From assembly GCA_036850595.1 (NCBI GenBank), contig CM072158.1, positions 18,732,044-18,796,043 of the forward strand: a stretch of DNA of 64,000 nucleotides, read 5' to 3'. This stretch comes from Rhyacichthys aspro. Its lineage: Eukaryota; Chordata; Actinopteri; Gobiiformes; Rhyacichthyidae. This document shows positions 1 to 15,800 of the stretch, piece by piece. How positions within the stretch are numbered: position 1 is the first letter of the stretch; every line of letters starts with the position of its first letter. The position numbers and the translations under genes were made by a program. The notes under the pieces are model-generated. The model was given only the letters and a program-made list of their open reading frames with translations. It made no database searches and was not told the DNA's origin.

Positions 1-2422
1 TGTGAATGATATTAATGGACTAATTAAGGCAGTAAATATATCTGATGACTAATGAAATAACAGGCTGGGCACATATCAGTGTTAGGCACTTACTTAAAAC
101 AAACTAGGTAATATTGCCACCTAGTGTAGACACGGGATACTGCAATCACAACCCTGAGAAATATCTGTTATAGTATGCAGTGTAATAATGTATCGCTGTA
201 TATTATTTTATATACAGCGATAAATTAAGATACAACTTAATCAGTCCAATTCATTGATTAATTGTATTTTTAACGCCACCAAACAAGTTTAATGTAAAAA
301 AAAAAAAACAACTACCTAATATCCTTTGTTGCATAAACAGCACATTGAAGCAATAGTGCGATCTAAAAAAAAAGAAGGCTTTTCTTACTTTGTATTACTT
401 TTCCAAATACCAGCGAAACACATTTGGACTCCCTGAAGGAAATGTATGATCATTGAGCTCACGTGCTTTGTTGTTGGAAAGATACTGGAAGTTATTTTTT
501 CCCAGGTTTTTGAACGCGTCACTTTGGCGCATGTCTGTTTCATCACGGATAAACAAAACCACACGAGCCATCAACACTATAAGGGCTCTGAGAACTAGTC
601 ACGTTCAGGTAAAACTCTTAATCAACTGCTATTTACGCCGTTTAGTGTCTGTTTTGGACATTATTGCTGTCGACAGATTGTACATTTGAGTAAAGAGGTC
701 AGCTAAACAGCGGTCTTTGCTAACAATTAGCTAAGCTGTCACTATGCTAGCTGACAGGATAACTCCAATACAAGATTCATTTGGACAAACTTGTTTTAAC
801 GTGAATAGTCTTTGTATAGGCCTCAGAAAGTTATTCATTAACATTCACGTCGCTACCCACTTGTAAATGACTGGACTGTTATTCAGTACATGTTCGTATT
901 CATAATATTGACAGCACTGAGTGATATGTGCTTAGGCCTTGCTAAACTTATTTGTTTCCGGCATCAAAGTGAGCTAACTACATGATGAGTAGATTGGCCA
1001 CAGCGATTCATTTGTCAGTTGATGATACAGCATCGGTTTAGTCAGAAGCATTGTCGTTGGTTTTGACTTATGACTAACCTACGCTTTCTAAACTCGATGA
1101 CAGATTGGTATGTGGCTGTAATGAGAGCGTTTCAATTAGAGGTGGGACGTATGAGGTTCTGACGGTAATAAAAAATATCACGGTATGGCGGTATTGGTTA
1201 AAGCTTCAAATGCATTGCTTTCCAGGGAAATTGGGCCTAGGTAAATGTTTTTATTCAGTCATACACTAGGATGAATATTGTAGTACATGATTCCAAATAC
1301 ATTAATGAATTCTAAAACAAAACTGCAGTGCCTTTAAGGGAGGGCTTTAGCTGCTGTTACTGCTCCATTCATGCAGAACCGCATCAGCATTTAACACTTT
1401 TGTTTTGAATTGCCTATACAGCCTTTTTTTTTTTTAAACACTGATTGAATTTATTTTCATCAACAATCTTTCTGTTGTAATTTTTCAGGAAATGGCACAG
1501 ACAGTGCGTGTTACTTTACAAAGACGGTTCTACTGAAGCATTTGAATGAAGATTTATCAGCATTATGCTGCTATGTTTGATTCACATTTAAGCACTGGGC
1601 CATCATTAAACTCACAACTTCACTTTTGCTGCCTGTCTAAGTTTTGATGGATTAACTGACACAGCAGAGATGCGTAACGGAAAATAAGTAATCATACAAA
1701 CATGGGTTTCATCAGACACCACAGAAATAGTTGGTGAATTTAAACGTGCTTCCATTTAGCTCTCAGTGGTCCCCCCATCAAACACCAGCACAAATACTGC
1801 ACTGTTTAGACTTAGCCTGCCTGTTCTCTGTCCTCTGTCAGTCTTTAAATGTGTCCCGTTTCTTCTCTTATAGAGTCTTTAAAGTAATTATCCAAATGAA
1901 ATGAAATCCAAACAAATCCACATATTGGTTTAATTAACGTGAACGTTATCCAACACAAAAGAGTGAAGGAAAAAGACTAGCCTCACCGCTCGCTTACGTG
2001 GCATAGAACAGATGGACCTGACCGTGCTGCAGAGACTGGTTCATTTTCTTTGTCACACACCTGCTGCTACATCGGAAAACCATTAGCACACACTAATTGT
2101 GTAATTGATCAATTAAATTTAGCTCCAGCTTCAAAATGGAATGAATCTATGTTGAATACACTTATTGAGTGAGTTTAAGAGTGTCAGTGGAGTAAACAGT
2201 ACGGTGCATCTGTCAGGTTAAAGCACATTACTCATGAAAAGGTTACTTTGGTTACGTACAAATTCCAGACACTTAGCTATGTACACCTTGTTACTTCCAC
2301 CACTCAGATAAAAGCAGCAAAAGTATTTCAGTTTATGTTTGAATGTTGTCTTATCTGTTAATGAGTCCCCTCTGCTTCCAAACAGTACCAATGACTCCCT
2401 GTTTGGGCTGTTTTTGTTGCAG
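1..2422. other. Upstream region of tmem106b, no firm gene
   Basis: No confident gene is seen here. The stretch around 500-660 is the only part with noticeable CpG content, and it ends in a possible splice donor (exon end near 608, followed by GTAAAA). It may therefore contain the promoter and noncoding first exon of tmem106b, because the first coding exon begins with an acceptor at 2422/2423 and so needs an upstream 5' UTR exon. The rest is AT-rich with short homopolymers (near 297, 1425 and 366) and shows no coding signal that I trust. Confidence 0.4.
395..577 (-). CDS. Possible small protein or first-exon ORF, divergent from tmem106b
   Basis: A 60-codon ATG-to-stop frame lies on the minus strand. 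Its composition looks protein-like: charged and aromatic residues are well mixed, there is no simple repeat, and it ends in the residues FRWYLEK. I do not recognise a family. It overlaps the CpG-richer patch that may be the tmem106b promoter, so it could be a small gene sharing a bidirectional promoter. It could equally be a chance frame, since 60 codons is within the range expected by chance in 64 kb. There is no signal peptide or membrane segment. Confidence 0.15.
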   Translation of the reverse strand: MLMARVVLFIRDETDMRQSDAFKNLGKNNFQYLSNNKARELNDHTFPSGSPNVFRWYLEK

Positions 2423-2430
2423 GTGTGACT

Positions 2431-5926
<3,496 letters not shown>

Positions 5927-6037
5927 CCACTTCACAACTCACTACTTGGCACAAAGCAATGTTACACTGTGTCTCATTCCATTATATGTAACACATACCA
6001 CAAAGAATTAATTTAGTTATACTCTATTATGTACCAC

Positions 6038-6438
6038 TAAGGCTGGGCGATAAATCGGATTAATATAAGTAGAGTTTGTTATTTTTGATGAAAGCCATAT
6101 CACAAAATTGAATTTACCCAAAAATATGAAGCCTGAGAATAATTTCATTTACAGTATTATTATTAGTAGTATTAGTATTATTATTATTTTTTAATTGTTT
6201 TTTGGCATCAAATAAGGAGACTTACCCCGAGGGCAACACTCTGAGGGTTATCCACACAGCCTGCTCCTACTTTGTTGTTTTGTGTTTGAATTGTAAAAAG
6301 ACAGCAATAAAAGGAAAGGAAATATTTTAATTAAAAGATAAAACTACATTTGGATTGCCTTTTTTAGGTCAGCCAGCAAGAGAAAAATAAGTAAATAAAA
6401 TCAAGATTTTAATTTTTCTGCCACATTGCCCAGCCCTG
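6038..6438. mobile_element. hAT-like MITE in tmem106b 3' UTR
   Basis: About 400 bp is bounded by imperfect inverted termini: TAAGGCTGGGCGAT at the left and ATTGCCCAGCCCTG at the right, whose reverse complement starts CAGGGCTGGGCAAT. The 8 bp outside each end are tgtaccac and tgtacata, six of eight matching, which fits a decayed hAT-type target duplication. The interior is AT-rich and noncoding. The GGGCTGGGCGAT terminus is typical of abundant fish MITEs. Confidence 0.65.
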
Positions 6439-7487
6439 TGTACATAATGTTTTAGCTCCACTAAATGAAATCACTAATCAAGTCAAGTAAATATTGGAAA
6501 CTTGACTTATTTTTCCATGACACCAGAATGCACCTTATATTTCATTTTTTGCACAGTCAACGACAGTCTTTCTCATGCACAAAATGTTAACACCACTATC
6601 ATTTGAAGACCCAAAAGAGCTTGGTATTGTTGCCACAATCTTAAAAACGTGAACCGTTTCAGAATAAGCGTATTTATGTTCGTGTTCACACACTAGAACC
6701 TTGTTTTTTTTGAGTGATCCAACATCCTAGTAGAGTTATCATGCTTGTAGAGTAATCATTTTTGCTTTGTACAAAGGTTAATGCACTTGTTATTGTGTTC
6801 CGTTAAACATTTTATGATTGAAGGTGGTATTATGATTTCCAGAGGTTATACTAGCATTAGCAAAATTTGAGAAAACTAAAATTCGACACAAGAAACCAGC
6901 ATCAGACAGTAATTAAACACTTGAATTAAGGTGCAACATGTATATTAGTTTTAAACAGTATTTGCTTGGAAGCATTAACAATAATACTTAAAATACTTCA
7001 ACATAGAATATATATTAATTTCATTCATTTTGATTTGTCTTTTAGTTTTATGTCTTTCTGATTGTTCAATTAATTTGATGCATTTTATTTATTTTTTGGG
7101 TCACAATATTTACTGTAGAATGAAAAGCTGCTTTAATTAGGTTTTGTTTGTGTTCTAACCCAGAAATATTGTAAAACTTTTCATGTAATTTATTTTGTTC
7201 ACTATTTAATAGGTGTGTTATTTTTGTTAATCAATTCAAATCACTTTGCAGTTTTGTATGAATTTGTTTGAATGAGTCTATTTTACTTCCTGTAAATGTG
7301 CTCAGAGGTTGGAGTAATGTTTCTTATGACATTTACTGTAGAGTTAGTCCACAGCTTTAACATTTCATACTGACATTTGATAACAACCTTGAGTAAAGTT
7401 CTCATTTGTAAAAGCTATTTTTTAGACTTTTACTTTCTTTGTCATTTTTTAACATTATTCATAGCAACGATTTGTTGTGGAAGCATC

Positions 7488-7493
7488 AATAAA
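7488..7493 (+). terminator. tmem106b: Probable poly(A) signal of tmem106b
   Basis: A canonical AATAAA is followed by a T/G-rich stretch. If used, the 3' UTR runs from 5927 for about 1.58 kb. Other AATAAA-like hexamers occur earlier (for example near 6306), so shorter isoforms are possible. Confidence 0.5.
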
Positions 7494-7519
7494 GTTTTAA
7501 AATTGTTCATTGGTCATCC

Positions 7520-10500
7520 ACTCTTTATTTATTTATTTATTTTTCTTACAGTCAATAGATTCAATTCTGTTAAAATAGTTCTTCCTAAATTAAAATTTAT
7601 TCTCTGTAAATATGACATATAAGGGCTTGGCAACCTTTTCAAAACAATTCAAATATTCTTTTGGAAACTCCAGTCATTGCAGAGGAAAAGTCTGGTTGCT
7701 TAAATAGTGAATGCATGCATTTATATGCATATAGCACTTTTTTGTACCCTCTTGGTCTCCCAAAGCACTTTAACATGCTTCCATTCACCGTTCGCACTGA
7801 CAATCAATGTTTTCACTGCAAAATCTATGCATCAAACGTCAAATAAAAAAAAAGGTTTGAAGTAATAATAATAAATATAAACATTTAAGTTAACAAGTTA
7901 ACAAGGCAACTTGACAAAACAAGGGAAAACTCTAAACTGTTGTGAATGACACACTTGCCGATAATGAGGAAAACTAAGAGCAGAGTGGCTCAAATCCAGG
8001 CTGTCACATGTGGGTTAATAAAGTTAATAAAAAGTAGGGCGCAAAAGTGCAACACGTCCCAGTAGCAGAAAATATTATAAAAGAGAAATAACCTACCCTA
8101 ATAAGAAAACCTAATGATTATCCCTTACTTCTGATCAACAGCATTTAAAGCCTGATGACATAGGGAACAAATGTGTTTGCATGACTGTCAGTTTTCCTGA
8201 GAGGTAAGACTGCACATTTTAAAAAATGATAGTCTGAGCATCACACTAATAATACTGAGAGCCTTCTAGACCTCCCACCTCTTCCACAAAAAGCCCAAAT
8301 CTGACCTCCAGTGACCTTTTGGCAGATAATTACAATGTTATTCAAGCTCTTTTTGGTCATGCTTGACAGCCCATAAAACCAGCAAATGAAATAAGAAGTT
8401 CAAAGGCTCAATAAAGGAACATTAAAGGTAACAAACATTAAAATTAAAAGAATTCTGCTGCTGTAACAAATATATACTTTGTTGAGCTCTTTTGATAATC
8501 AACTCTGTGTTTTTATGATACTGCTACTTTGTGATCACAGCCCTATGAAATGTTTGCCTGGTATACCAGACCGTCCTACATTTTTCAAAAAGAGTTTGCT
8601 GGCCAGGCTAATGAAATGTAACAATAAACTGAGAGGGTTTTTCCATTTCTCATCATTAGATTAAGTTGTAATAAATTATATGTAAAGGATTTTTTTTTTC
8701 TTGGCCTTGAAAGTGGCCAAGGTAGAGACTGGAAACTGAACTTGAAAGTGTTTTGAATGAAAGAATTATTCTACACATCAGGAAGCTAAAAAACAGTAAT
8801 TGCTGCTGCTAATCATGGCTAATACATCCATAATCCACTCCTTGCAGTTAAATGGTAAAACCGGTATTTACTGCAAAACCTCCTGGGGTAATTGTGCGTG
8901 TAACATGAGTATTGCAGACGATATATGTTTTCACAAATAAAAGGAACAGCAGTATTACTCAGTGTCAAAAGAGAAATGCAGCAGCTCTGCAAGATGGCAC
9001 ACTGCATATTACTCACTAAAAACTGTTCATGTGATAAATAGTACACTGTATAGAATGTACACACACTCATTCACCTTCTGTGGATTACTCCAGAGGATCA
9101 TGGGATAAAGACACAATCATATTCATATTTCCAAATGTGTTTATGTCTATTTTTATTCATGAAAGTGTCCTTTACAAAGTGTCAAAGGCCTTTTTACAAT
9201 CTGACTCAAACCTAATGACTTTTGGCCTAAAATATCTGACTGTGTTGTGAAATATTCTAAAATGACGCTATGTTAGGAAAAAAAAAAAACGGAAGCAGAA
9301 GACGCATTTCTCCTTTAAGTCTACTGCTCTGGTAAAGGAAGCATATTTATACACAACAGTAAAATATAAACCAATTATTTCCCAAAATACGAAATCCTGC
9401 TGAAAAAAGGCTGAATAAATTAGTAATAAAATCAAATGTTTATCGTCTTTGTCTTGTCATAAAGACTGTTATTAAATGGCTATTTTTTGTTGGTAATTTA
9501 CCACTTTTGGAACAGTATGTGCAAAGTGTGAACTGAACAGTAAAGCAGTGCAGTCAATGAGCGACACCAAGTCCATTCAGAGCTAGAGCTGTGGTGCATT
9601 CACTGACAGCAGACCCAGGATTAACAACACTATGGAAAGTGTGCAACTATTCGACCAATAACATTTTTGTCCACTGTGATGTCATTAACTGCTCAAGTAA
9701 TTATAAATATACAGTATGTGGGAAAATGTGTTATTTGCCCTGTCCCTCAATGATATATACAGCCGGACCCACTTTTAGGCTTGGCATTTGAAAGCTTAAA
9801 ACTATGTATTTAAAGGTAAAATTTACATGTAGTTGCTGTTATAAAAACAAAAATGGTCTGATTTGCTTTTAGCTATACTTGCTCACATTCCAACATATTT
9901 CTACCTGAACAATCTGAAGCACCTTTCACCTGAAGGCAACTCACAAGTTTAACATTGTTTACAAAGGTGTTACATAAAGAATTGAATAACTCCAGCTATA
10001 TCAAACCTATACTAAACAAATGAAGTGAAATTTAAGAAATGAAGAAGAGATTTACGAAGATTATTGAATAGCACACCAGGAAAGTGCAGGTGGATGGAGA
10101 AGAAAGGAAGAGAAGTGTATCAAACATGATATATTTTATTATTATTTTAAGTTTTAGAGTGTTAGTGACATAAAGGTAAAAGTTTTTTTTAATTGTTTAA
10201 TCACATTTACATTGGTCCATCTTGGAAAAATTGAAATTTATACCTCAATTGAATACATTTTCATTTTTATACACTTTCTGTTCCTGTTTCTACAGTGGCC
10301 CAAACTGAACAAACTCAGGATTTTCACGCTTTTTCTTGAGCAAACATTAGAGCATATGAACTAAACTGACTGACACTTAATTTTGTAAGTGAATTGATCG
10401 TAATCATACCTTCCACTGGGTTTGTTCATAGACAACAACAAAGTCTTGCAGCAGCTGTTCACTTGCTCTATAAAGTGTGAGGTGTGGAATTGCAATCGTC

Positions 10501-11966
10501 ATTTTGGCCAATAAAGATTAAAAACTGAGCACTTCACCTTAAACAGGATTTTTTTTTAACTTATATCATATGTAATAGGGATCATCTGTGAAAAAACAGA
10601 CGTAATCTTGTTCCTGAACATTGAATTGCAAAGACTTTGAATATCCTACCATCTAGAGAATATAATATGATTCTGTTCTGAAATCACTGCATGAATCAGA
10701 AAGACTTCCAAAAGTCACTGTCTTTGACACAGTTCAGTGTCGTGCACAAATGAGAGTTAAGTGGTGTATTAAAGAAGAAGAAGACATGTGAACACCATCC
10801 AGAAACACAGCCGTCTTCTCTGGTTTTGAGTGCAGGATCAAAACGGCTTTAAAACCTGATTGACAACTGTCCTCTGATGGTTATAGACTCATTATTTGTT
10901 TTTTGCACATCTTGGATCGTCATTATTTTACTCTGGCTTTTCTCAAATCCTTCTTATGGCCATGGTTCTGATGTAACAAACATTTGACTCATATGCAAAG
11001 TCTGCTGACTTCATGGATAATTGACGTAGTTGGTCACAGGACAGTGACATCCCTTATATACCAATATCAATGGACCTGAGGAAAAGAGGAAGTCAAGAGG
11101 GTTTCTGAACGGCTGCATGATGTTAGAATGAAATGGAATATACAGCATACAGGGTTCTATAGACAAACTTATTTATATAGACCCATATTATGATCACATT
11201 TGGCTGCACTATTAGTAACAATATCTTGTATAAGGACACAAGGTATATATTCTATTTTACATAGAAAGGTTGTTGTCATTAGTTCATATTTTAATGCAAA
11301 CAAATAGTGTAGTATTTTGTCCATAACTTAAAATAACTGTCAGAAATCAAGTTAACTGAAGCTTTATATTACTTTTTTTTTTCTTGCACTTTTTCATCTG
11401 CTATTTTCACACAAAACATTTTTTAAAACAGTAATGAAATTCTTATCGTTACTAAAGTGCTCATTCAGCCTCATCTCCCTCAAACCCAACAGCTGTGCCT
11501 CTGTGCTGTTTCCTGTCTGTGCCCACAGCACCACTCACATCCTGAACAGAACACCAATGTCATATCTACTTCACATTAAAGCTTTAAAGGACTTTGTGTA
11601 GAGGTTTCATTTTTGACAGCCCTTGTTAAAAATGATGGGTTAAGAAGTTCCTACATGATCCACTGTAGACTTTTCATCAAGAATTAAGTCTATATAGTTA
11701 TAATGCACTCCAAATACAGTATGAAACGTATGATCAAGTCTGGCACAACCCCGCCCTTCTGCATGTTTACATATAGACTCTTTCTTTCAGGCTTCTTTGT
11801 CTTAAAGGGTTTATTAACTTATCTAATCAAATAGTATGAGGTACAGTACTTGTATTGTGTGTTGTTATATTACAGTGGTTCTTTAATGGTCTCATCTAAA
11901 GTAAAAGCCCACTTTAAGACACTTTTGTGACAAACTAAATTTGGCAGTATTTGTAGCACAAAGAAC
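7520..11966. other. Intergenic spacer, tmem106b to scin (left part)
   Basis: AT-rich spacer with no coding exon that I can support. It contains probable dispersed fish-repeat fragments near 7730-7800 (a CAAAGCACTTTAACATG-like stretch) and near 8560-8620 (a CCAGGCTA stretch), plus homopolymers. In human, VWDE occupies this interval on the opposite strand. I see none of its EGF or VWD exons here on either strand among the open frames. Confidence 0.5.
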
Positions 11967-12287
11967 TACAAACCCAATTTGTAAAAAAAATGGAAGCCTG
12001 CTCAACAAACAGCTGGAGGAGCATTTTTATCATCAGATCAGTAACATGACTGGGAATAAAAGGAGCAAGTTAGATAGGCATCTTCACCAATCTGCAAAAT
12101 ACTGTGTCTAAAAATGGTGGTAGCAACAGAACAGACGATCAAGAAAAGATAGAAATATTACTGCCATCAAATCCAAAGACCTATGATTACTTTTCATGAA
12201 ACAGTAAAATGTCTCAGTGTGAGTTTCAACACCTGATATGTTGTTTATGTTCTGTTGTGTATAAACTTTTTTGGAATTGGGTTTGTA
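11967..12287. mobile_element. MITE with TA target duplication
   Basis: About 320 bp begins TACAAACCCAATTTGTAAAA and ends TTTTGGAATTGGGTTTGTA, a clear inverted terminal pair bounded by TA on both sides. This matches a very common fish MITE type whose ends read roughly TACAACCCCAATTCCAAAAA. The interior has no transposase. A separate fragment ending in GTGCAGCCCTT near 12380 looks like the right end of another hAT-like element. Confidence 0.75.
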
Positions 12288-12700
12288 AATAAATTGCAAT
12301 GCTATTATGGTTTTCCATGTGACAGATATTTATTCAAACATTCAAAGACGATATGTTATTGCAATATTGTAATATTAGTGCAGCCCTTCTTGTGAAAAAC
12401 TTGTACCTTACAGGCACATTAAATACTATCACTATTAAATAGCAGCAGATCTTAGCAACAGAGCTCTCTCTAAAAACAAATACAAAATAAGGGAACATCT
12501 TTTATGAGACTGGTCTTCAACCTTCAAGAGGTCACAGTTGAAAAATCAATACTAAACATCACTGAAGCCAACATTTTACTCAGACTCTCCATATATTCCT
12601 CTTTTCCAATAAACTGTCTCTGTTTATAGAACGCTATTTTTAATTTCCCCTATTTCCAAACTGTCAAAAGCTTGATTCTTTTGCCGCACTGGAGGATGTC

Positions 12701-12729
12701 TGTGTGTGGGTGTGTGTGTGTGTGTGTGT
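12701..12729. repeat. TG dinucleotide microsatellite
   Basis: An almost pure TG run, interrupted by one GGG, lies about 140 bp upstream of the scin start codon, inside or next to its core promoter. Confidence 0.9.
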
Positions 12730-12760
12730 ACATTGGCAGCGTGTAGACTCTCCCATTCGG

Positions 12761-12769
12761 TCTAAAAGG
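12761..12769 (+). promoter_or_regulatory. scin: Possible TATA-like box of scin
   Basis: TCTAAAAGG lies 102-110 bp before the scin ATG, with a plausible 70-80 bp 5' UTR after it. It is a weak match to the TATA consensus. The 5' end of the transcript cannot be placed from sequence alone. Confidence 0.2.
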
Positions 12770-12870
12770 CTGCCACAGACCGAGCACTCCCTCAGAACAG
12801 AGAAGCAGTGTGCGCGTGTCCTAGTGCTGTTACACTCACCTCACAAACCTCTTTGGAGAAGCACAAAAAC

Positions 12871-15800
12871 ATGGTCCAACACAAAGAGTTCACCAAAGCC
12901 GGGAAGACGGTCGGGCTGCACATCTGGAGGATCGAGAATCTGGAGTTAGTCCCTGTCCCGGAGAGCTTGCACGGGAGCTTTTACAGCGGAGATGCTTATG
13001 TGATCCTCAACACTGTGAAGCAGAGGGAGACATTATTTTACCAACTCCATTACTGGCTGGGTAAGACTAAATACTACACATTCAAGGCTGATAAATTCCA
13101 AACACAGGTGCAGACTAATTCTTTGGCCGTGTCGACTATACACTTACTAGTTTGACAAGAGCTTAAGCTATGGTATTCAGTCTGTCCATATTACTTCTCT
13201 AGTCCACACTTAGTAAGATATGCACTGAAATCTGTGCTGCACAATATTGGAAAAATGTGTGACATGCGATTTTTTTTTAAATATCGCGATAATGTCCACC
13301 CCAATCCACTCGTCAAAGCAGGAGTTAAATCAATATGAAAGAATAAATTAAGACTTAGCCATTATGAAGTAGAGGTAAACCTGGGCTTTTTCATTTGGAC
13401 ACATCAGTTTGATTTGTTTTGATGAATGGCATAGAAAAAAGTATATTACACAGAGGAATATAACCTTATTCTTCACAGTACAAATATTACAACCGATAAT
13501 AATGCGAAAATAATGATTTATTTGCAATATAGTGCATCCCAAGTGAAATGCTAATGTAAACAGTAGTTGTGACTCCGTTAAGACAATATTTCTTTTACCG
13601 TCACTTTCCTCAATGCAATAATAATCAATGGAGTGGGGCTAAACACACAGCTTCTTTTTTCTTCTTGTTTTTTTTTTTTTTTTTTACTTCATGGTTACGT
13701 TTCATTTCCATTTATTCAAGTTAATGTAAAATCTGTGTTCATGTGCAACACTGTAAATGCCCAGCCTGCCTCTTAATGATGTTATCTTTAATCAAAGCTG
13801 CTGTAGAGTTGTCTTATGGCCACTGAAGGCGCTAAGTCTGATTATATAGCTTTTATGGGCATCATACAAACTGATATGACAAGTGATAACAAATACAAGC
13901 AACCAGCTATGCGACAATTACACACGAGCCAGCTATATTTTCTAAGAAGGCTTACAATGTAAACTGCTGCAAATGTTTTTTTGTTTTTTTATGCTATTTT
14001 GGCCATTTACACCATGCTTTTGTCTTTAGGTGATTCTTAGCACACCTCATTTATTTTTTACTGTCTTGTTTTGTGTCATTAAACACCTAGGGACAACTAC
14101 AAACTTTTTCTTAATTTTTGGTAGAAATTTTTGAAAAAAATCTTTGGCAACCCACTTTTGGGACCTGAACAAATGATTGGGAACCACAATATTAGAGTTG
14201 TTAACATACTTATGCATAAGATCTTATGTTGTTTGAATCAGATAATATTGTTCGCACCAGTGTGATCTCTAACTGTGAGGCCTGTAGAGAATATTTCCAT
14301 ACCTGTTGTTAACAAATTTAACAAACACTTTTAAGCTCTACTACCCAATTCTTTTTTCTCTTTCTTAATCTCAACTCTACCACCTTATCTGGACGGAAGC
14401 AAGTGATTGGCTAAAGTCCCAGTACAAGCTGAACATTCTCATCTAAAGCTATACCTTTAATATTTGCAAAATGAAAGTGTAAATACGTCTATAGTTGCAT
14501 AACACACCAATGACATTTGTTTTCGGTTTGTCAGAGAATGCTAAATCTAGTTTGTCCAGTTACTCATAAGTACGTACTGCCTTCACACTTTTTTATTCTT
14601 TGCTGAGACTAAGACGTAGAGTTCATATGTAAAGTGGCAGGAAGAATGCTGGTGTAAAATATATCATAGTCATTTCTTCTAAAGTGTCGGGCGCACTTGA
14701 ATGTCTGATGCGTTCTCAGTGAGTGTTTCGAGAGCTCTTCTGATCAGAAAATGAGATTTGATAGTCACCAGAGACAGCAACACTCAGTGGAACTATCATA
14801 AGGAAACATTGTTGTGCATCTATCAGCTCATATAGTATTATGAACAAATTCTGAAAGTTTTTAATTTGAATCTAACATCCGGTGAGCATTAGTCTTATAA
14901 GACAACTGAGAAGAAGACGCCATTAAATCTACTGTTGTAATAAAGCTGCATGATCTCCCATTGCGTCTTACTGCTACTACTACTTTCTGAATGTAATAAG
15001 CTTTGAAAACATCAAGAAAACAAAATTCACGATTAAGTGGTAGTATTGCAGTGCATATATGTTATCCCATTGACATTCAGGTGGCCTCACAGAGACAAAA
15101 GACACTGATAAGATGCAGAAACAATCATGACATGAGCGCAAGAGTTATTTGCATTAGTCAAATTTGTAGTCTTTCGCTTAGGCTAACATTACCATACAAC
15201 TTACTTTGCCAGCTATAACTCACATAGCATCTTGAAGTTTCAGCGGTGTTGGTAAGTAGCAAGTCTATATGGATTTTACCTGCATTAAAACAAAGACTAC
15301 TTAATGGTGGAGCAGGTGGACTATGTAGTTTTTTACCATTTTTGTGGCAAAATTCAGGTTGTATTTCCACACTTTGTATTCTATACTCCAGCTATGGTGG
15401 CCCCGCAGAGACATGTTGTTGTCTATGAACAAATCAGGTCTGTTTGTTACTTTTAAAACAAATTAAAATGATTATAAACGTGATGTGGTTCGTTTTGTTC
15501 AGTAGTATACTAGATTTGGTTATCACTCCCGAGTGTGTGTCAGTCATGCTAATCTAGATAGCCAAATCACATTAACTTTAGTCACCAGAAATAATGTACC
15601 ATTTCCCTCTCTGTATTGTAGTGACTAGCAACTATTGATTAAAAGTAAGGTTTAAAAAGAGCTGCAGAAAAATATACACTACAAAATAAATACCATTTTA
15701 CTATAGTATAGAATGGTATAGTATTGTATGGTATGGTGTGGTGGTGGTGTGGTGTTGTGGTGTATTATATTGTGTTATTAGAGTGAACTACAGCACTGTT

